A stretch of DNA of 64,000 nt from Edwardsiella piscicida (GCF_001896205.1 NZ_MPNU01000001.1:549050-613049), one strand, 5' to 3'. Shown: positions 1 through 10,488, numbered from the stretch's first letter. The notes: generated by a model from the letters alone, not told the origin. Numbers and translations are program-made.

Positions 1-926
1 CCCAGTGTGACGACCAGCTTACGGGAGACGATCAGGTTGACGTTGAAGTACTTCTGAAACAGCGGCGGCAGGTAGCCGCCGATGACGCAGCCCAGATCGG
101 CGAACAGCATCGGCATCCAGGCGAACATGGCGATCTCTTTCAGATTGAAACCGTAGGCCTTAAACATAAATAGCGGGATCCAGGCGTTAAAGGTGCCCCA
201 GGCCGGCTCTGCGAGGAAGCGCGGCAGGGCGATACCCCAAAACTGGCGGTTACGCAAAATCTGCCAGGCCGACATGCGGGTGGCGTTATCGCCCTTATGC
301 TGCGCCTCTTGACCGCTCAGAATGTACTGGCGTTCTTCATCGCTCAGGCGCTTTTGATCCTGGGGCTGCTTGTAGAAGATAAGCCAGCCGATCGCCCACA
401 GCAGGCTCAGGGCACCGGTAATGATAAAGGCCATTTCCCAGCTGTGGACCATGATGGCCCAGACCACCAGCGGTGGTGCAATCATGCCGCCGATAGAGGA
501 GCCTACGTTGAAATAGCCGACGGCGATCGAGCGTTCTTTGGCCGGGAACCACTCTGACGAGGCTTTCAGACCCGCCGGGATCATGGCGGCCTCGGCCATC
601 CCTACCGCGCCGCGGGCGATAGCCAGGCCACCCCAGCTGTTGGCCAGCGCCGTTCCCATGCAGAACAGCGCCCAGAGTACAGCAAAGACCGCATAGCCGA
701 CTTTGGTACCCAATAGATCCAGCACGTACCCGGCCACGGGTTGCATGATGGTATAGCAGGCAGAGTAGGTCGCGATGATATAGGAGTACTGTTGGGTTGT
801 GATGTGCAGGGTGTCTTCCAGCGCGGGTGCGGCCACGGCAATGGCGTTGCGCGTCAGATAGCCTAGCACCGTACCAATGGTGACCAGGCCGATCATGTAC
901 CAGCGTAATCCTTTAATTTTACGCAT
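1..926 (-). CDS. exuT: Hexuronate MFS transporter ExuT (3' part beyond window)
   Basis: Inner-membrane major facilitator that imports D-glucuronate and D-galacturonate by proton symport. The first 308 codons are present and the gene runs off the left edge. The product begins MRKIKGLRWYMIGLV and shows the anion:cation symporter pattern, with a first membrane helix followed by GYLTRNAIAVAAP. GGLAIARGAVGMAEA is the family signature region. A strong GGGGAGAG ribosome site precedes the ATG. It is divergent from the uxaCBA catabolic genes across a 511-bp control region, the usual layout for exuT. Identification rests on sequence recall plus context and is firm. Confidence 0.93.
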   Translation of the reverse strand, partial: MRKIKGLRWYMIGLVTIGTVLGYLTRNAIAVAAPALEDTLHITTQQYSYIIATYSACYTIMQPVAGYVLDLLGTKVGYAVFAVLWALFCMGTALANSWGGLAIARGAVGMAEAAMIPAGLKASSEWFPAKERSIAVGYFNVGSSIGGMIAPPLVVWAIMVHSWEMAFIITGALSLLWAIGWLIFYKQPQDQKRLSDEERQYILSGQEAQHKGDNATRMSAWQILRNRQFWGIALPRFLAEPAWGTFNAWIPLFMFKAYGFNLKEIAMFAWMPMLFADLGCVIGGYLPPLFQKYFNVNLIVSRKLVVTL

Positions 927-1148
927 TTAAACTCTCTCCCCGTTTAAGGTATTACCGATAGTGCACGCGTGACGGATACGGGGCGGCCAAGACCCATATC
1001 CGCGTCGGCGGGTGCTCGTTCACTTTCCTGCTGGAAAGACATGGTTGGCGTATACCGAGCGCTCCCGTGGCCCTGACAGTGGCTGGGGGGCGTGCGGAGA
1101 TCGCCGCGACGGTACGCCGATGGATGATTGGCCAAACCACAATGGGCT

Positions 1149-1166
1149 AAATTGGTTGACCTACAG
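1149..1166 (+). promoter_or_regulatory. Candidate ExuR operator 1
   Basis: AAATTGGTTGACCTACAG matches the left half (AAATTGGT) and the central ACC of the palindrome AAATTGGTATACCAATTT recalled for E. coli ExuR/UxuR. ExuR represses uxa and exuT until hexuronate derivatives accumulate. The exuR gene itself is not in the window. Confidence 0.5.
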
Positions 1167-1212
1167 CCGGGTTAGTGCGACGGCTAAGATAACTTGTCAT
1201 ACAGATTCAAAG

Positions 1213-1228
1213 GTTGAGAGCTATCACA
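1213..1228 (+). promoter_or_regulatory. Candidate CRP site for exuT/uxaC
   Basis: GTTGAGAGCTATCACA fits TGTGA-N6-TCACA with a perfect right half (TCACA) and a 3/5 left half. It sits centrally in the divergent region. Catabolite activation of hexuronate genes is expected, but the site is imperfect. Confidence 0.45.
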
Positions 1229-1368
1229 AAAACCATAATTGGATTGCTGAATAATAATTGGGATGACCAACGGTCGTGAAAGTGAGCTGAATGGCGCTTT
1301 TAGCACCGTGACGCGACGTTTTTTGTCATGCAGTCCGCAAACCTGGATAAAGTTCTGGACTAACTTTT

Positions 1369-1386
1369 AAATTGGTGTGATAACTT
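1369..1386 (+). promoter_or_regulatory. Candidate ExuR operator 2, proximal to uxaC
   Basis: AAATTGGTGTGATAACTT has the complete left half AAATTGGT and a degenerate right half. Its end lies about 50 bp before the uxaC start codon, a plausible repressor position. Finding the same eight-base half twice in one control region makes chance less likely. Confidence 0.5.
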
Positions 1387-1437
1387 CCGCCAGCGCCCCC
1401 GTGCGAGCGCATCAACCGCATCTGAGGAACCCCGATT

Positions 1438-2847
1438 ATGTCTCCGTTTTTGACCGAAGATTTTTTGCTTGATACCGAATTTGCCCGCCGTTTGTACCAC
1501 GATTATGCGGCAGAACAGCCTATTTTCGATTATCACTGCCACCTTCCGCCGGAGCAGATCGCCGAAAACTATCGTTTCAAAAACCTGTATGACATCTGGC
1601 TAAAAGGTGACCACTATAAGTGGCGTGCGATGCGCACCAACGGGGTAGCGGAGCGTTTTTGCACCGGAGAGGCCAGCGATCGCGAGAAGTTTCAGGCGTG
1701 GGCCGAGACGGTGCCGCACACCATCGGTAATCCGCTGTACCACTGGACCCATCTGGAGCTGCGTCGTCCCTTCGGCATCACCGATACGCTGCTGTCTGCC
1801 GCGACGGCCGAGGATATTTGGACCCGCTGCAACCGAATGCTGGCGGAGGATAGCTTTACGGCGCGCGGCATCATGGGCCAGATGAATGTGAAGATGGTGG
1901 GCACCACCGACGATCCGATCGACGATCTGCGCCATCATCGGACGATCGCCGCCGACAGCAGCTTTACGACCAAAGTGCTGCCAAGCTGGCGCCCAGATAA
2001 AGCGTTTAATATCGATGCCGCGCTGTTCTCTGACTATATCGCGAAGCTGGGCGCCGTGGCCGACGTCGATATCACCCGCTTTGCCGATCTGTGTCAGGCG
2101 CTGAAGGTGCGCATGGATTACTTTGCCGCCCACGGTTGTAAGGTCTCTGACCACGCGCTGGATGTGGTGGTCTACGGCGAGGCAGATGATGCGACCCTGG
2201 ATGGGATCCTGGCCCGCCGTCTGAGCGGCGGTACGCCGAGCGAGACCGAGGTCGCTCAGTTCAAGACGGCCGTGCTGCTGTTCTTGGGCCGCGAATATCA
2301 GCAGCGCGGCTGGGTACAGCAGTACCACATCGGCGCGCTGCGCAACAACAATACGCCGATGTTTGCGCGTCTGGGAGCGGATATCGGCTTTGATTCGATT
2401 AACGATGCGCCGGTCGCGCAGCCGCTGTCGCGTCTGTTGGATGCCCAGAGCCGCAACGGCGGACTGGCGAAAACCATTCTGTACTGCCTGAATCCGCGTG
2501 ATAACGAAGTGCTGGGAACCATGATCGGCAACTTCCAGGGCGAGGGAATGCCGGGCAAGATGCAGTTTGGCTCAGGCTGGTGGTTTAACGATCAGAAAGA
2601 CGGTATGCAGCGCCAGATGACGCAGCTGGCGCAGCTGGGGCTGCTGAGCCGCTTTGTGGGAATGCTGACCGATAGCCGCAGCTTCCTCTCCTATACCCGT
2701 CATGAGTATTTCCGCCGCATCCTGTGCCAGATGATCGGGCGCTGGGTCGCGCAGGGTGAGGCGCCCGCCGATATTGCCCTGCTGGGGAGCATGGTGAAGA
2801 ACATCTGCTTCGACAACGCGAAAAGCTACTTCGCCATTGAGCTGTAA
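1438..2847 (+). CDS. uxaC: Glucuronate (uronate) isomerase UxaC
   Basis: Cytoplasmic isomerase converting D-glucuronate to D-fructuronate and D-galacturonate to D-tagaturonate, the first step of hexuronate breakdown. The 469-residue length matches the family (about 470). Near residue 25 the metal-dependent amidohydrolase-like [11 protein letters not shown] motif is present. The C-terminal region ends with the conserved [12 protein letters not shown]. It is the first gene of uxaC-uxaB-uxaA-ygjV. Regulation is probably by ExuR and CRP from the upstream sites. Confidence 0.97.
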   Translation: MSPFLTEDFLLDTEFARRLYHDYAAEQPIFDYHCHLPPEQIAENYRFKNLYDIWLKGDHYKWRAMRTNGVAERFCTGEASDREKFQAWAETVPHTIGNPLYHWTHLELRRPFGITDTLLSAATAEDIWTRCNRMLAEDSFTARGIMGQMNVKMVGTTDDPIDDLRHHRTIAADSSFTTKVLPSWRPDKAFNIDAALFSDYIAKLGAVADVDITRFADLCQALKVRMDYFAAHGCKVSDHALDVVVYGEADDATLDGILARRLSGGTPSETEVAQFKTAVLLFLGREYQQRGWVQQYHIGALRNNNTPMFARLGADIGFDSINDAPVAQPLSRLLDAQSRNGGLAKTILYCLNPRDNEVLGTMIGNFQGEGMPGKMQFGSGWWFNDQKDGMQRQMTQLAQLGLLSRFVGMLTDSRSFLSYTRHEYFRRILCQMIGRWVAQGEAPADIALLGSMVKNICFDNAKSYFAIEL

Positions 2848-2953
2848 TCGCTGACCTACGGCAGCCGGCGTTTGCCGCCCGCTGCCGCTAAATCCAAATT
2901 TGACTGTGACGGGCCGCCGCAGGGCGGAGGGCCCGCTATTGAGGTGGATCCTG

Positions 2954-4432
2954 ATGCAAACCCTGAACCGTCGTGATTTTCCTGGCCGCCAGCACCCGGA
3001 TAAAGTGATCCAGTTTGGCGAGGGTAACTTCCTGCGCGCCTTCGTCGACTGGCAGCTGGATCTGTTGAATGAACATACCGATCTGGATGCCGGGATCGTG
3101 GTGGTCCGCCCGATCGACAGCGATTTCCCGCCGTCGCTGAACTGCCAGGACGGTCTGTATACCACCATCGTGCGCGGGTTGAACGAACGGGGAGAGGCGG
3201 TATCGACCAGTCGGGTGATCCGCAGCGTTAACCGTGAGTTGAACGTCTATCGCGAGTTTGATGCATTTCTGGCGCTGGCGCGCGATCCGAACATTCGCTT
3301 TGTCTTCTCCAATACCACGGAGGCGGGGATCAGCTATGCGCCGCAGGATCGCCTGAGCGACGCCCCGCCTTCTAGCTTCCCGGCCAAGCTGACGCGCCTG
3401 CTGTATGAGCGCTTTTGTCACTTTGACGGCGCCGCGGATAAAGGCTGGGTGCTGCTGCCCTGTGAACTGATCGATTACAACGGTGAGGCCTTGCGCGAGC
3501 TGGTGCTGCGCTACGCCGAACAGTGGGATCTGCCGCCGGCGTTCACCGTCTGGCTGACCGAGCACACGACGTTTTGCGCAACCCTGGTTGACCGCATTGT
3601 CACCGGCTATCCGCGCGATGAGGCCACGTCACTGTGCGATGCGCTCGGCTACCAGGATAGCTTCCTGGATACCGCAGAATACTTCTATCTGTTTGTGATT
3701 CAGGGACCGCAGTGGCTGGCGCAGGCGCTGCGCCTGGATGCCTATGCCGCCGCGCAGGGGCCGTTGAATATTCGTATCGTTGAGGATATTCGCCCTTATA
3801 AAGAGCGTAAGGTGGCGATTCTGAACGGCGCACATACGGCGCTGGTGCCGGTAGCCTACCTGGCCGGTCTGGATACCGTGGGTCAGAGCATGGACGATGC
3901 CCAGGTGGCTGCATTCGTCGAGCAGACGATCGCCCAGGAGATTATCCCGCAGCTGGATCTGCCCATCGAGGAGCTCAACGCTTTTTCCGCGGCGGTAATT
4001 GCCCGCTTCCGTAATCCCTATATTCAGCACCAGCTGCTGTCGATAGCGCTTAACGGGATGACCAAATTCCGGACCCGGATCCTGCCTCAGCTACTCTCTT
4101 ACCGCGCCCGCCAGAACGCGGTGCCGCTACGTCTGAGCTTTGCGCTGGCGGCGCTGATCGCCTTTTACCGCGGCGAACGCGACGGCCTGCGCTATCCGCT
4201 GCAGGATGATGCCCATTGGCTGGCGTTTTACGCCGCGGGCTGGGAGGCGGTGCGCGCAGGGGAGCAGACGCTGGAGCAGCTGGTCAGCGCGGTGTTGGCG
4301 CAGTCGGCGCACTGGGGCGAGGATCTCAACGGTGTCCCCGGGCTGACGCAGCAGGTGAGCCGCGCGCTGCAGGCCATTGAACAGCAGGGAATGCGCGCCG
4401 CGCTGGGCGCGCTGCTGGCATCATCTTATTAA
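2954..4432 (+). CDS. uxaB: Altronate oxidoreductase (tagaturonate reductase) UxaB
   Basis: NADH-dependent reductase converting D-tagaturonate to D-altronate, in the mannitol-dehydrogenase superfamily. The 492-residue product starts [13 protein letters not shown] prefer this ATG over one 54 bp upstream because GAGGTG lies 7 bases before it and the length fits E. coli UxaB (about 483). [12 protein letters not shown] near residue 25 is the nucleotide-binding entry, and [15 protein letters not shown] is conserved in the family. In E. coli uxaB is at a separate locus. Here it sits between uxaC and uxaA, 18 bp before uxaA, which completes the galacturonate branch in one operon. Confidence 0.96.
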   Translation: MQTLNRRDFPGRQHPDKVIQFGEGNFLRAFVDWQLDLLNEHTDLDAGIVVVRPIDSDFPPSLNCQDGLYTTIVRGLNERGEAVSTSRVIRSVNRELNVYREFDAFLALARDPNIRFVFSNTTEAGISYAPQDRLSDAPPSSFPAKLTRLLYERFCHFDGAADKGWVLLPCELIDYNGEALRELVLRYAEQWDLPPAFTVWLTEHTTFCATLVDRIVTGYPRDEATSLCDALGYQDSFLDTAEYFYLFVIQGPQWLAQALRLDAYAAAQGPLNIRIVEDIRPYKERKVAILNGAHTALVPVAYLAGLDTVGQSMDDAQVAAFVEQTIAQEIIPQLDLPIEELNAFSAAVIARFRNPYIQHQLLSIALNGMTKFRTRILPQLLSYRARQNAVPLRLSFALAALIAFYRGERDGLRYPLQDDAHWLAFYAAGWEAVRAGEQTLEQLVSAVLAQSAHWGEDLNGVPGLTQQVSRALQAIEQQGMRAALGALLASSY

Positions 4433-4450
4433 CGGAGCGGGTCGAGTCAT

Positions 4451-5941
4451 ATGCAAAGTATCATTAAGATCCACCCTCAGGATAACGTGGCGGTCGCCCT
4501 GCGCGATCTTGCGGCCGGAGAGACGATAGCGCTGGACGACGGTGCGCTGACGCTGCGCGACGCGGTGCCGCGCGGGCACAAGGTCGCGCTGTGCCACCTG
4601 GCGCCGCAGGCGATGGTGATCAAGTATGGTTTGCCGATTGGCCATGCGTTGACGCCCATTGCCGCCGGCGATCACGTGCATGCCCAGAACCTGCGTACCA
4701 ACCTCAGCGATCTGGACAGCTACCAGTATCAGCCGGACTTCGCCGCGCCGACGGCGCAGCCGGCGGATCGCGCGATCTCCCTGTATCGGCGCGCCAGCGG
4801 CGAGGTGGCCATTCGCAATGAGCTGTGGATCCTGCCGACCGTCGGCTGCGTCAACGGCATGGCTCGTCAGATGCTGCAGCGCTTTCTGCGTGAAAGCGAC
4901 GGAGCATCGGCGATCGATGGCGTCCATCTGTTTACCCATCCGTTCGGCTGTTCACAGTTGGGCGATGATCACCAGAATACCCGTACCCTGCTGCAGAATA
5001 TGGTGCACCACCCGAACGCCGGCGGCGTGCTGGTGGTCGGGCTCGGCTGTGAGAATAACCAGATCGCAGCGTTTCGCGAGACGCTGGGCGACTATGATCC
5101 GGCGCGGGTGCGCTTTCTGGTGTGCCAGCAGCAGGATGATGAGGTGGAGGCCGGAACTGAGGCGCTGCATGAGCTGTATGGCGCCATGCGCGGCGATCGT
5201 CGGGAGCCAGGCCGTCTCAGTGAGCTGAAGTTTGGCCTGGAGTGCGGCGGTTCGGACGGCTTCTCCGGCATCAGCGCCAACCCGCTGTTGGGGCGTTTTT
5301 CCGACTATGTGATCGCCCACGGTGGCACCAGCGTACTGACCGAGGTCCCGGAGATGTTCGGCGCTGAGCGGATCCTGATGAGCCGCTGCCGCGATGGGGA
5401 AACCTTTGAAAAGACGGTCGCGATGGTCAACGATTTCAAACGCTACTTCATCGATCATCAGCAGCCGATCTATGAGAACCCCTCGCCGGGCAATAAGGCC
5501 GGCGGCATCACAACCCTGGAGGAGAAATCCCTCGGCTGTACGCAAAAGGCCGGGCAGAGCCAGGTGATGGATGTACTGCGCTACGGCGAGCGTCTGCATA
5601 CGCCGGGGCTGAACCTGCTCAGCGCGCCGGGAAACGATGCGGTCGCCACCAGCGCGCTGGCTGCCGCCGGGTGCCATATGGTGCTGTTTAGCACCGGCCG
5701 CGGTACGCCCTACGGCGGCTTTGTACCGACGGTGAAGCTGGCGACCAACACGCCGCTGGCGGCGAAGAAACCGCACTGGATAGATTTTGACGCCGGTCAG
5801 CTGCTGCAGGGCAAGCCGATGGCGCTGCTGCTGAGTGAGTTTATCGATCTGATCGTGGCGATCGCCGACGGCAGACAGACCTGTAACGAGAAGAATGACT
5901 TTCGTGAGCTGGCCATCTTTAAAAGCGGTGTAACGCTGTAA
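4451..5941 (+). CDS. uxaA: Altronate dehydratase UxaA
   Basis: Iron-dependent dehydratase turning D-altronate into 2-keto-3-deoxygluconate, the last uxa-specific step. The 496 residues match the E. coli length (495). An N-terminal SAF-like domain (about residues 10-100, with KVALCHLAPQAMVIKYG) precedes the galactarate dehydratase/altronate hydrolase catalytic region. That region includes VGLGCENNQ, LKFGLECGGSDGFSG and the C-terminal FSTGRGTPYGG. It is third in the operon. The 2-keto-3-deoxygluconate it makes would be handled by kdgK and kdgA, neither of which is in this window. Confidence 0.97.
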   Translation: MQSIIKIHPQDNVAVALRDLAAGETIALDDGALTLRDAVPRGHKVALCHLAPQAMVIKYGLPIGHALTPIAAGDHVHAQNLRTNLSDLDSYQYQPDFAAPTAQPADRAISLYRRASGEVAIRNELWILPTVGCVNGMARQMLQRFLRESDGASAIDGVHLFTHPFGCSQLGDDHQNTRTLLQNMVHHPNAGGVLVVGLGCENNQIAAFRETLGDYDPARVRFLVCQQQDDEVEAGTEALHELYGAMRGDRREPGRLSELKFGLECGGSDGFSGISANPLLGRFSDYVIAHGGTSVLTEVPEMFGAERILMSRCRDGETFEKTVAMVNDFKRYFIDHQQPIYENPSPGNKAGGITTLEEKSLGCTQKAGQSQVMDVLRYGERLHTPGLNLLSAPGNDAVATSALAAAGCHMVLFSTGRGTPYGGFVPTVKLATNTPLAAKKPHWIDFDAGQLLQGKPMALLLSEFIDLIVAIADGRQTCNEKNDFRELAIFKSGVTL

Positions 5942-6002
5942 CCGCCGTCGGATCGCGGGGGCCGCCGCGGGGCGAGCTCCCGCCCCTTAAGGGATTAACG
6001 CT

Positions 6003-6524
6003 ATGAGCGGTGAGCTTCTGTTTGCCCAGGGGGTAGGCGTCGTCGCCTTTCTGGTCGGGATTACGACGTTTTTCAACCGCGATGAGCGCCGTTTCCGTCT
6101 GCAGCTGGCGCTGTACAGCGCGATCATCGGCGCCCATTTTTTTCTGATGGGCGCCAGCGCCGCTGGGATGAGCGCCGAGCTGAACGCGATCCGTTCGGTG
6201 GTGGCGACGCGTACGCGCAATGTCTGGATTATGGCGCTGTTTATTGCGCTGACCCTCGGGCTGGGCGGCTGGGAGCTGAAGCACCCGGTTGAGGTTCTGC
6301 CTATCGTGGGTACGATTGCCAGCACCTGGGCGCTGTTCCGCTGCCGCGGCTTGACCACCCGCTGCGTCATGTGGTGCTCCACCGCCTGCTGGGTGATCCA
6401 CAATCTGTGGCTGGGCTCGCTGGGGGGCTCGCTGATCGAGGGCAGTTTCCTGCTGATCAATGGCTATAACATCGTCCGCTTTTACCGCATGCAGCGGCGC
6501 GGCATCGATCCCTTCCGCTCGTAG
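6003..6524 (+). CDS. ygjV: YgjV-family inner-membrane protein
   Basis: Small hydrophobic protein of 173 residues with about five predicted membrane segments, for example residues 3-19, 34-52 and 74-90. It belongs to the YgjV family. Function is unknown. It lies 61 bp after uxaA in the same direction, as ygjV follows uxaA in E. coli, so it is probably co-transcribed with the hexuronate operon. That conserved linkage is the only hint at its role. It could serve in membrane handling of sugar acids, but nothing in the sequence proves it. Confidence 0.85.
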   Translation: MSGELLFAQGVGVVAFLVGITTFFNRDERRFRLQLALYSAIIGAHFFLMGASAAGMSAELNAIRSVVATRTRNVWIMALFIALTLGLGGWELKHPVEVLPIVGTIASTWALFRCRGLTTRCVMWCSTACWVIHNLWLGSLGGSLIEGSFLLINGYNIVRFYRMQRRGIDPFRS

Positions 6525-6590
6525 CCTCCGGCGAGGCGTCGTCAGGCGAAACATCGCTATCCCCCGCATCGTCGGGGGCATTCAACCGAC

Positions 6591-6616
6591 AAAAAACGGG
6601 CGCCGCGGCGCCCGTT
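6591..6616 (-). terminator. Rho-independent terminator of sstT
   Basis: A perfect GC-rich inverted repeat (AACGGGCGCC paired with GGCGCCCGTT) is followed on the minus strand by six T residues. It lies just past the sstT stop codon and faces the ygjV end. A weaker CCCCCG/CGGGGG hairpin at 6561-6576 may help end the uxa operon on the plus strand. Confidence 0.85.
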
Positions 6617-6633
6617 ATGCCATGTCATAGGGG

Positions 6634-7875
6634 TTAGCCCAGCTCTGCGGCGCTATCGCCGGTGCTTTCCTCTGCTGCCACGCAGGCGGCCGCGGTGAAC
6701 AGAACGTCCGTTGAGGAGTTGAGGGCGGTTTCACAGGAGTCCTGCAGGACGCCGATGATAAAGCCGACCGCGACGACCTGCATGGCGATATCACTGCTGA
6801 TACCAAACAGGCTGCAGGCCAGCGGGATCAGCAGCAGGGAGCCGCCGGCGACCCCGGAGGCGCCGCAGGCGCAGACCGCCGCCACCAGGCTGAGCAGCAG
6901 CGCCGTCGGCAGGTCGACGCTGATCCCCAGGGTATGCGCCGCCGCCAGCGTCAGCACGGTGATGGTGATGGCCGCACCGGCCATATTGATGGTGGCGCCC
7001 AACGGAATGGAGACCGCATAGGTATCCTCATTGAGCTTCAGCTTCTTACACAGCTCCATGTTTACCGGGATGTTGGCGGCCGAGCTACGGGTAAAGAACG
7101 CCGTCAGACCGCTTTCACGCAGGCAGGTGAACACCAGCGGATAGGGATTACGTCGGATTTTCCAAAACACGATTAAGGGGTTGAGAACCAGGGCGACCAG
7201 CAGCATGGCGCCGATCAGCACCATCAGCAGGTGGGCATAGCCCCACAGGGCGTCGAACCCGGTTTCAGCCAGCGTCGAGGAGACCAGCCCGAAGATACCC
7301 AGCGGCGCAAAGCGGATGACCACGCGAACGATAAAGGTGACGCCGTAGGAGAGGTCGCCCACCACGCGTTTGGTGGTATCAGAGGCATGGCGAAGGGCGA
7401 CGCCCAGACCGATGGCCCAGGCCAGAATACCGATGAAGTTGCCGTTGGCCAGAGCGCGGAACGGGTTATCCACGACGTTCATCAGCAGGGACTGCAGCAC
7501 CTCGACGATCCCGCCCGGCGGGGTGATATCGTTGGTGTGGCTGACGAGCGCCAGCTGTGACGGGAAGGCGAAGCTGACCACCACGGCCACCAGTGCGGCG
7601 GCGAAGGTGCCAAGCAAATACAGCAGCACGATAGGCCGCATGTTGGTTTTTTGTCCCTGACGGTGGTTGGCGATGGAGGCCGCCACCAGAATGAAGACCA
7701 GCACCGGCGCGACGGCTTTCAGGGCGCTGACGAACAGTGTACCCAGCAGCCCGGCGGCGATGGCGCCGGATTGGGAGAACGAAGCCAGCGCGATCCCCAG
7801 TACCAGCCCTACCAGGATCTGGCCGACTAGGCTACCGCGCGTAATGAAACGCACGAATCCAGATTGTCTTTCCAT
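6634..7875 (-). CDS. sstT: Serine/threonine:Na+ symporter SstT
   Basis: Inner-membrane sodium-coupled serine/threonine importer of the dicarboxylate/amino acid:cation symporter (DAACS) family. The 413 residues match E. coli SstT (414). Several long hydrophobic helices are visible. The substrate and sodium loop region [19 protein letters not shown] and the [16 protein letters not shown] helix are diagnostic. Its neighbours ygjV and alx are the same as in E. coli. The gene is monocistronic, with its own terminator. Confidence 0.96.
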   Translation of the reverse strand: MERQSGFVRFITRGSLVGQILVGLVLGIALASFSQSGAIAAGLLGTLFVSALKAVAPVLVFILVAASIANHRQGQKTNMRPIVLLYLLGTFAAALVAVVVSFAFPSQLALVSHTNDITPPGGIVEVLQSLLMNVVDNPFRALANGNFIGILAWAIGLGVALRHASDTTKRVVGDLSYGVTFIVRVVIRFAPLGIFGLVSSTLAETGFDALWGYAHLLMVLIGAMLLVALVLNPLIVFWKIRRNPYPLVFTCLRESGLTAFFTRSSAANIPVNMELCKKLKLNEDTYAVSIPLGATINMAGAAITITVLTLAAAHTLGISVDLPTALLLSLVAAVCACGASGVAGGSLLLIPLACSLFGISSDIAMQVVAVGFIIGVLQDSCETALNSSTDVLFTAAACVAAEESTGDSAAELG

Positions 7876-8226
7876 AATCGATTACCCACTTGTTATATTT
7901 TTGGATTACATGTCATGCATGCAACCTGTAACTAAATGTGTTTGCCACCCCAGTATAGGGAAATCGACTCAATTGGGAACGCTGAATTTATAAAATTCTG
8001 TCGCCACGCTATAAATTTAACTCTAATTTAACTTTTTATTGCATTTATTAACGATAGCGTCGAAATGTAGGGAAAAAAGCCAACTGTGCTCACATGGCAA
8101 ACCGTGCCTCTAGAATAATTTGCTGAAAAAGTGTCTATATCAAAGAATTATTCCAAATAGATTTCGGGGGTTTCTGACGTTTTGTCAGGTAAAACTCCCC
8201 AGTATTAGCATACCGGGGAAGGGGCG
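7876..8226. other. Intergenic region sstT-alx
   Basis: This 351-bp AT-richer gap contains the sstT promoter on the minus strand and the alx terminator at its right end. I found no open frame with a ribosome site, no tRNA and no strong repeat besides the terminator hairpin. Confidence 0.6.
8191..8219 (-). terminator. Rho-independent terminator of alx
   Basis: Read on the minus strand, CCCCGGTA, a short loop and TACTGGGG form a stem followed by AGTTTT. It lies 8 bp past the alx stop codon. Confidence 0.8.
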
Positions 8227-9195
8227 TTATCGGGGGGCGCGCGATGCCCGGCGATGGTTGACCCCGGCGTTAATCAGCAGGGTCAGCGCCAGGATCCCGG
8301 CGACGATGCCCAGGGAGAAGGCGATGGGAATATGGTAGAAATCGACGATCAGCATCTTGATGCCGATGAAGGTCAGAATGGCTGCCAGCCCGTACTTTAA
8401 CAGCGTAAAGCGCTCGGCTACGCCGGCCAGCAGGAAGTACATGGCGCGCAGCCCCAGAATGGCGAACAGGTTGGAGGTCAATACCAGGAACGGATCGGTG
8501 GTCACGGCAAAGATCGCCGGAATGCTGTCGACGGCAAAGATCACGTCGCTCAGTTCGACCAGGATCAGCACCAGCAGCAGCGGGGTGGCGAACAGCGTAC
8601 CGCTGCGGCGGGTAAAGAAGTGCTCGCTTTCAATGCAGTCGGTCATCCGCAGGTGGCGGCGCAGCCAACGCACCAGCGGGCGATCGCCGAGATCGCCGTC
8701 ATCGTCGTGGGCCATGGCCATCTTAATACCGGTAAACAGCAGGAAAGCGCCAAACAGGTAGAGGATCCACTGGAACTGGGTCACCAGCCAGCTACCGGCG
8801 AAGATCATGATCGTACGCAGAATGATCGCCCCCAGCACGCCGTAGACCAGCACCCGGCGCTGCATGTTGGCCGGCACGGAGAAATAGCTGAACAGCATCA
8901 GCCAGACAAAGACGTTATCTACCGCCAGCGCCTTTTCGATCAAATAGCCGGTGAGGAATGCCAGCGCCTGCTGATCGGCCGCCGCGCGTCCCAGGGTTTC
9001 ACTCAGATAGAGCCAAAGACCGGCGTTGAACAGCAGCGCCAGGCTGACCCAGACCAGCGACCAGACGGCGGCCTGGCGCATGGTCATCGCCTGGGCGCCG
9101 CGCCGACCCTGCAGCAGTAGATCGATAGCCAGCATAATCAGGATGATCAGGGCGAAGCTCCCCCATAGCCAGGGGGTGCCAACAGAGTTGAGCAT
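8227..9195 (-). CDS. alx: Alx, TerC-family membrane protein (Mn2+ homeostasis)
   Basis: Inner-membrane protein of 322 residues in the TerC family; E. coli Alx is 321. About seven to nine helices are visible. Acidic intramembrane motifs typical of the family are present: [14 protein letters not shown] near residue 87 and [15 protein letters not shown] near 212. E. coli Alx is induced at alkaline pH and by manganese through a leader riboswitch and has been linked to Mn2+ export. The same leader type is present here (9265-9405), so the regulation appears conserved. A GGAGA ribosome site precedes the ATG. Confidence 0.95.
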   Translation of the reverse strand: MLNSVGTPWLWGSFALIILIMLAIDLLLQGRRGAQAMTMRQAAVWSLVWVSLALLFNAGLWLYLSETLGRAAADQQALAFLTGYLIEKALAVDNVFVWLMLFSYFSVPANMQRRVLVYGVLGAIILRTIMIFAGSWLVTQFQWILYLFGAFLLFTGIKMAMAHDDDGDLGDRPLVRWLRRHLRMTDCIESEHFFTRRSGTLFATPLLLVLILVELSDVIFAVDSIPAIFAVTTDPFLVLTSNLFAILGLRAMYFLLAGVAERFTLLKYGLAAILTFIGIKMLIVDFYHIPIAFSLGIVAGILALTLLINAGVNHRRASRAPR

Positions 9196-9264
9196 GGAAG
9201 TCTCCTATAAGGTTAATCAATAACGGGTGTCGGAGGGCGAACACCGTGCGTGCATTTATTAACC

Positions 9265-9405
9265 ACGCGTTGCCTGTACCTCGCCTTCCGGCAAGGTCTC
9301 ACTTACAACGCATCCACGGGCGGGAGCCCGCGAGGTTGCCCGGTAACCGGGTGCTGTGCACCGTAATGACGATTAACCGGCAAATAAGAAGTTACTCCCC
9401 TTTGC
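9265..9405 (-). promoter_or_regulatory. yybP-ykoY (Mn2+/pH-responsive) riboswitch of alx
   Basis: Read on the minus strand, the leader starts AAAGGGGAGTAAC, the usual 5' signature of this class. It has a long GC-rich variable arm and then GTGAGACCTTGCCGGAAGG followed by CGAGGT and GGCAACGCG, the conserved L1/L3 metal-binding region. It ends about 70 bases before the alx start. E. coli alx carries the same element (PRE/SraF). Expected behaviour, from known homologues, is derepression of alx by Mn2+ or high pH. Confidence 0.88.
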
Positions 9406-9579
9406 TGCGCAGAAAATAATGCAAAATGTGTCATTGGTCAATCCCTGTTCGCTGTTCAGGATAGGCATGAACCGCCGTTCTCTCAGATCGAGATGGCATA
9501 AGCAATCCGGGGGCTATCCATGCATCGTCGGGCGGAAGCCGCTATAGTGCCTGTGGGATAAGAGAAGGGTGGTAATGTC

Positions 9580-10488
9580 ATGGCAGTTGCAAGAAAAACC
9601 AATCCACTGGCGATAGTGGGTCTGATCGCCTTGACGCTGATCTGGAGCTACAGCTGGATTGCGATGAAACAGGTAACGCAGTATATCGGGGCGTTCGACT
9701 TTACCGCGCTGCGCTGCGTCTGCGGCGCGCTGCTGCTGCTGGTGGTGCTGCGTCTGCGCGGACGCGGTATGCGGCCGACGCCGTTTGGCTATACGCTGGC
9801 CATCGCGCTGCTGCAGACCTGCGGTATGGTCGGCTTGGCCCAGTGGGCGCTCATGAGCGGCGGCGCTGGCAAGGTGGCTATTTTAAGCTATACCATGCCG
9901 TTTTGGGTGGTGATCATGGCCGCCCTGTTTCTCGGCGAGCGGATGCGGCGCCTGCAGTATGTCGCGATTGCGGCGGCGGCCCTGGGATTGCTGCTGGTGC
10001 TGCAGCCGTGGAAGCTGGATCTCTCCTCGCTGCAAAGTGCGCTGCTGGCGGTGCTCTCCGGCATCAGCTGGGGGGCGAGCGCCATCGTGGCCAAGCGAAT
10101 GTATGCTCGCTATCCGGGCATTGATTTGCTGGGGCTCACGACCTGGCAGATGCTGTATGCCGCCGTGGTGATGAGCGTGGTGGCTTGGCTGGTACCGCAG
10201 CGCAGCGTGGACTGGCAGCCCTACGTGTTCTGGGCGTTGGCCTACAGTGCGATTCTGGCGACGGCGCTGGCCTGGAGTCTGTGGCTGTTCGTGTTGAAAA
10301 ATCTGCCGGCCGGGATCGCCAGTCTGAGCACCCTGGCGGTCCCGGTCTGCGGGGTACTGTTTTCCTGGTGGCTGCTGGGCGAGAACCCCGGCCCGGTGGA
10401 GGGGAGCGGTATTGTGCTGATCGCGCTGGCGCTGGCGGTGATTAGCATCAAGAGGCAGGGGCCCCAGGCGCAGAGCACCCGTCGATAG
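9580..10488 (+). CDS. EamA-family (DMT) transporter
   Basis: Ten-helix drug/metabolite transporter protein of 302 residues made of two EamA repeats, about residues 10-140 and 155-290. Repeat signatures include [33 protein letters not shown] and the second-half [35 protein letters not shown] is the conserved final-helix pair. The substrate cannot be read from sequence; relatives export amino acids or metabolites. It is divergent from alx across the riboswitch leader and absent from this place in E. coli, so it is an accessory insertion between alx and ygjR. Confidence 0.85.
   Translation: MAVARKTNPLAIVGLIALTLIWSYSWIAMKQVTQYIGAFDFTALRCVCGALLLLVVLRLRGRGMRPTPFGYTLAIALLQTCGMVGLAQWALMSGGAGKVAILSYTMPFWVVIMAALFLGERMRRLQYVAIAAAALGLLLVLQPWKLDLSSLQSALLAVLSGISWGASAIVAKRMYARYPGIDLLGLTTWQMLYAAVVMSVVAWLVPQRSVDWQPYVFWALAYSAILATALAWSLWLFVLKNLPAGIASLSTLAVPVCGVLFSWWLLGENPGPVEGSGIVLIALALAVISIKRQGPQAQSTRR

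Larger units (their letters stand above)
927..1437. promoter_or_regulatory. exuT/uxaC divergent control region
   Basis: This 511-bp gap separates divergent exuT and uxaC. I see no convincing gene. The one open frame of about 80 codons on the plus strand has no ribosome site and a composition unlike the neighbours. The gap holds two ExuR-like half operators and one CRP-like site, listed separately. It presumably carries one promoter for each direction. The exact start points cannot be fixed by eye. Confidence 0.7.

Noticed and set aside
1012-1254. Possible 80-residue gene in the exuT-uxaC gap
   Set aside because: No ribosome site, unusual composition, and it covers the CRP and operator sites, so it is more likely non-coding control DNA.
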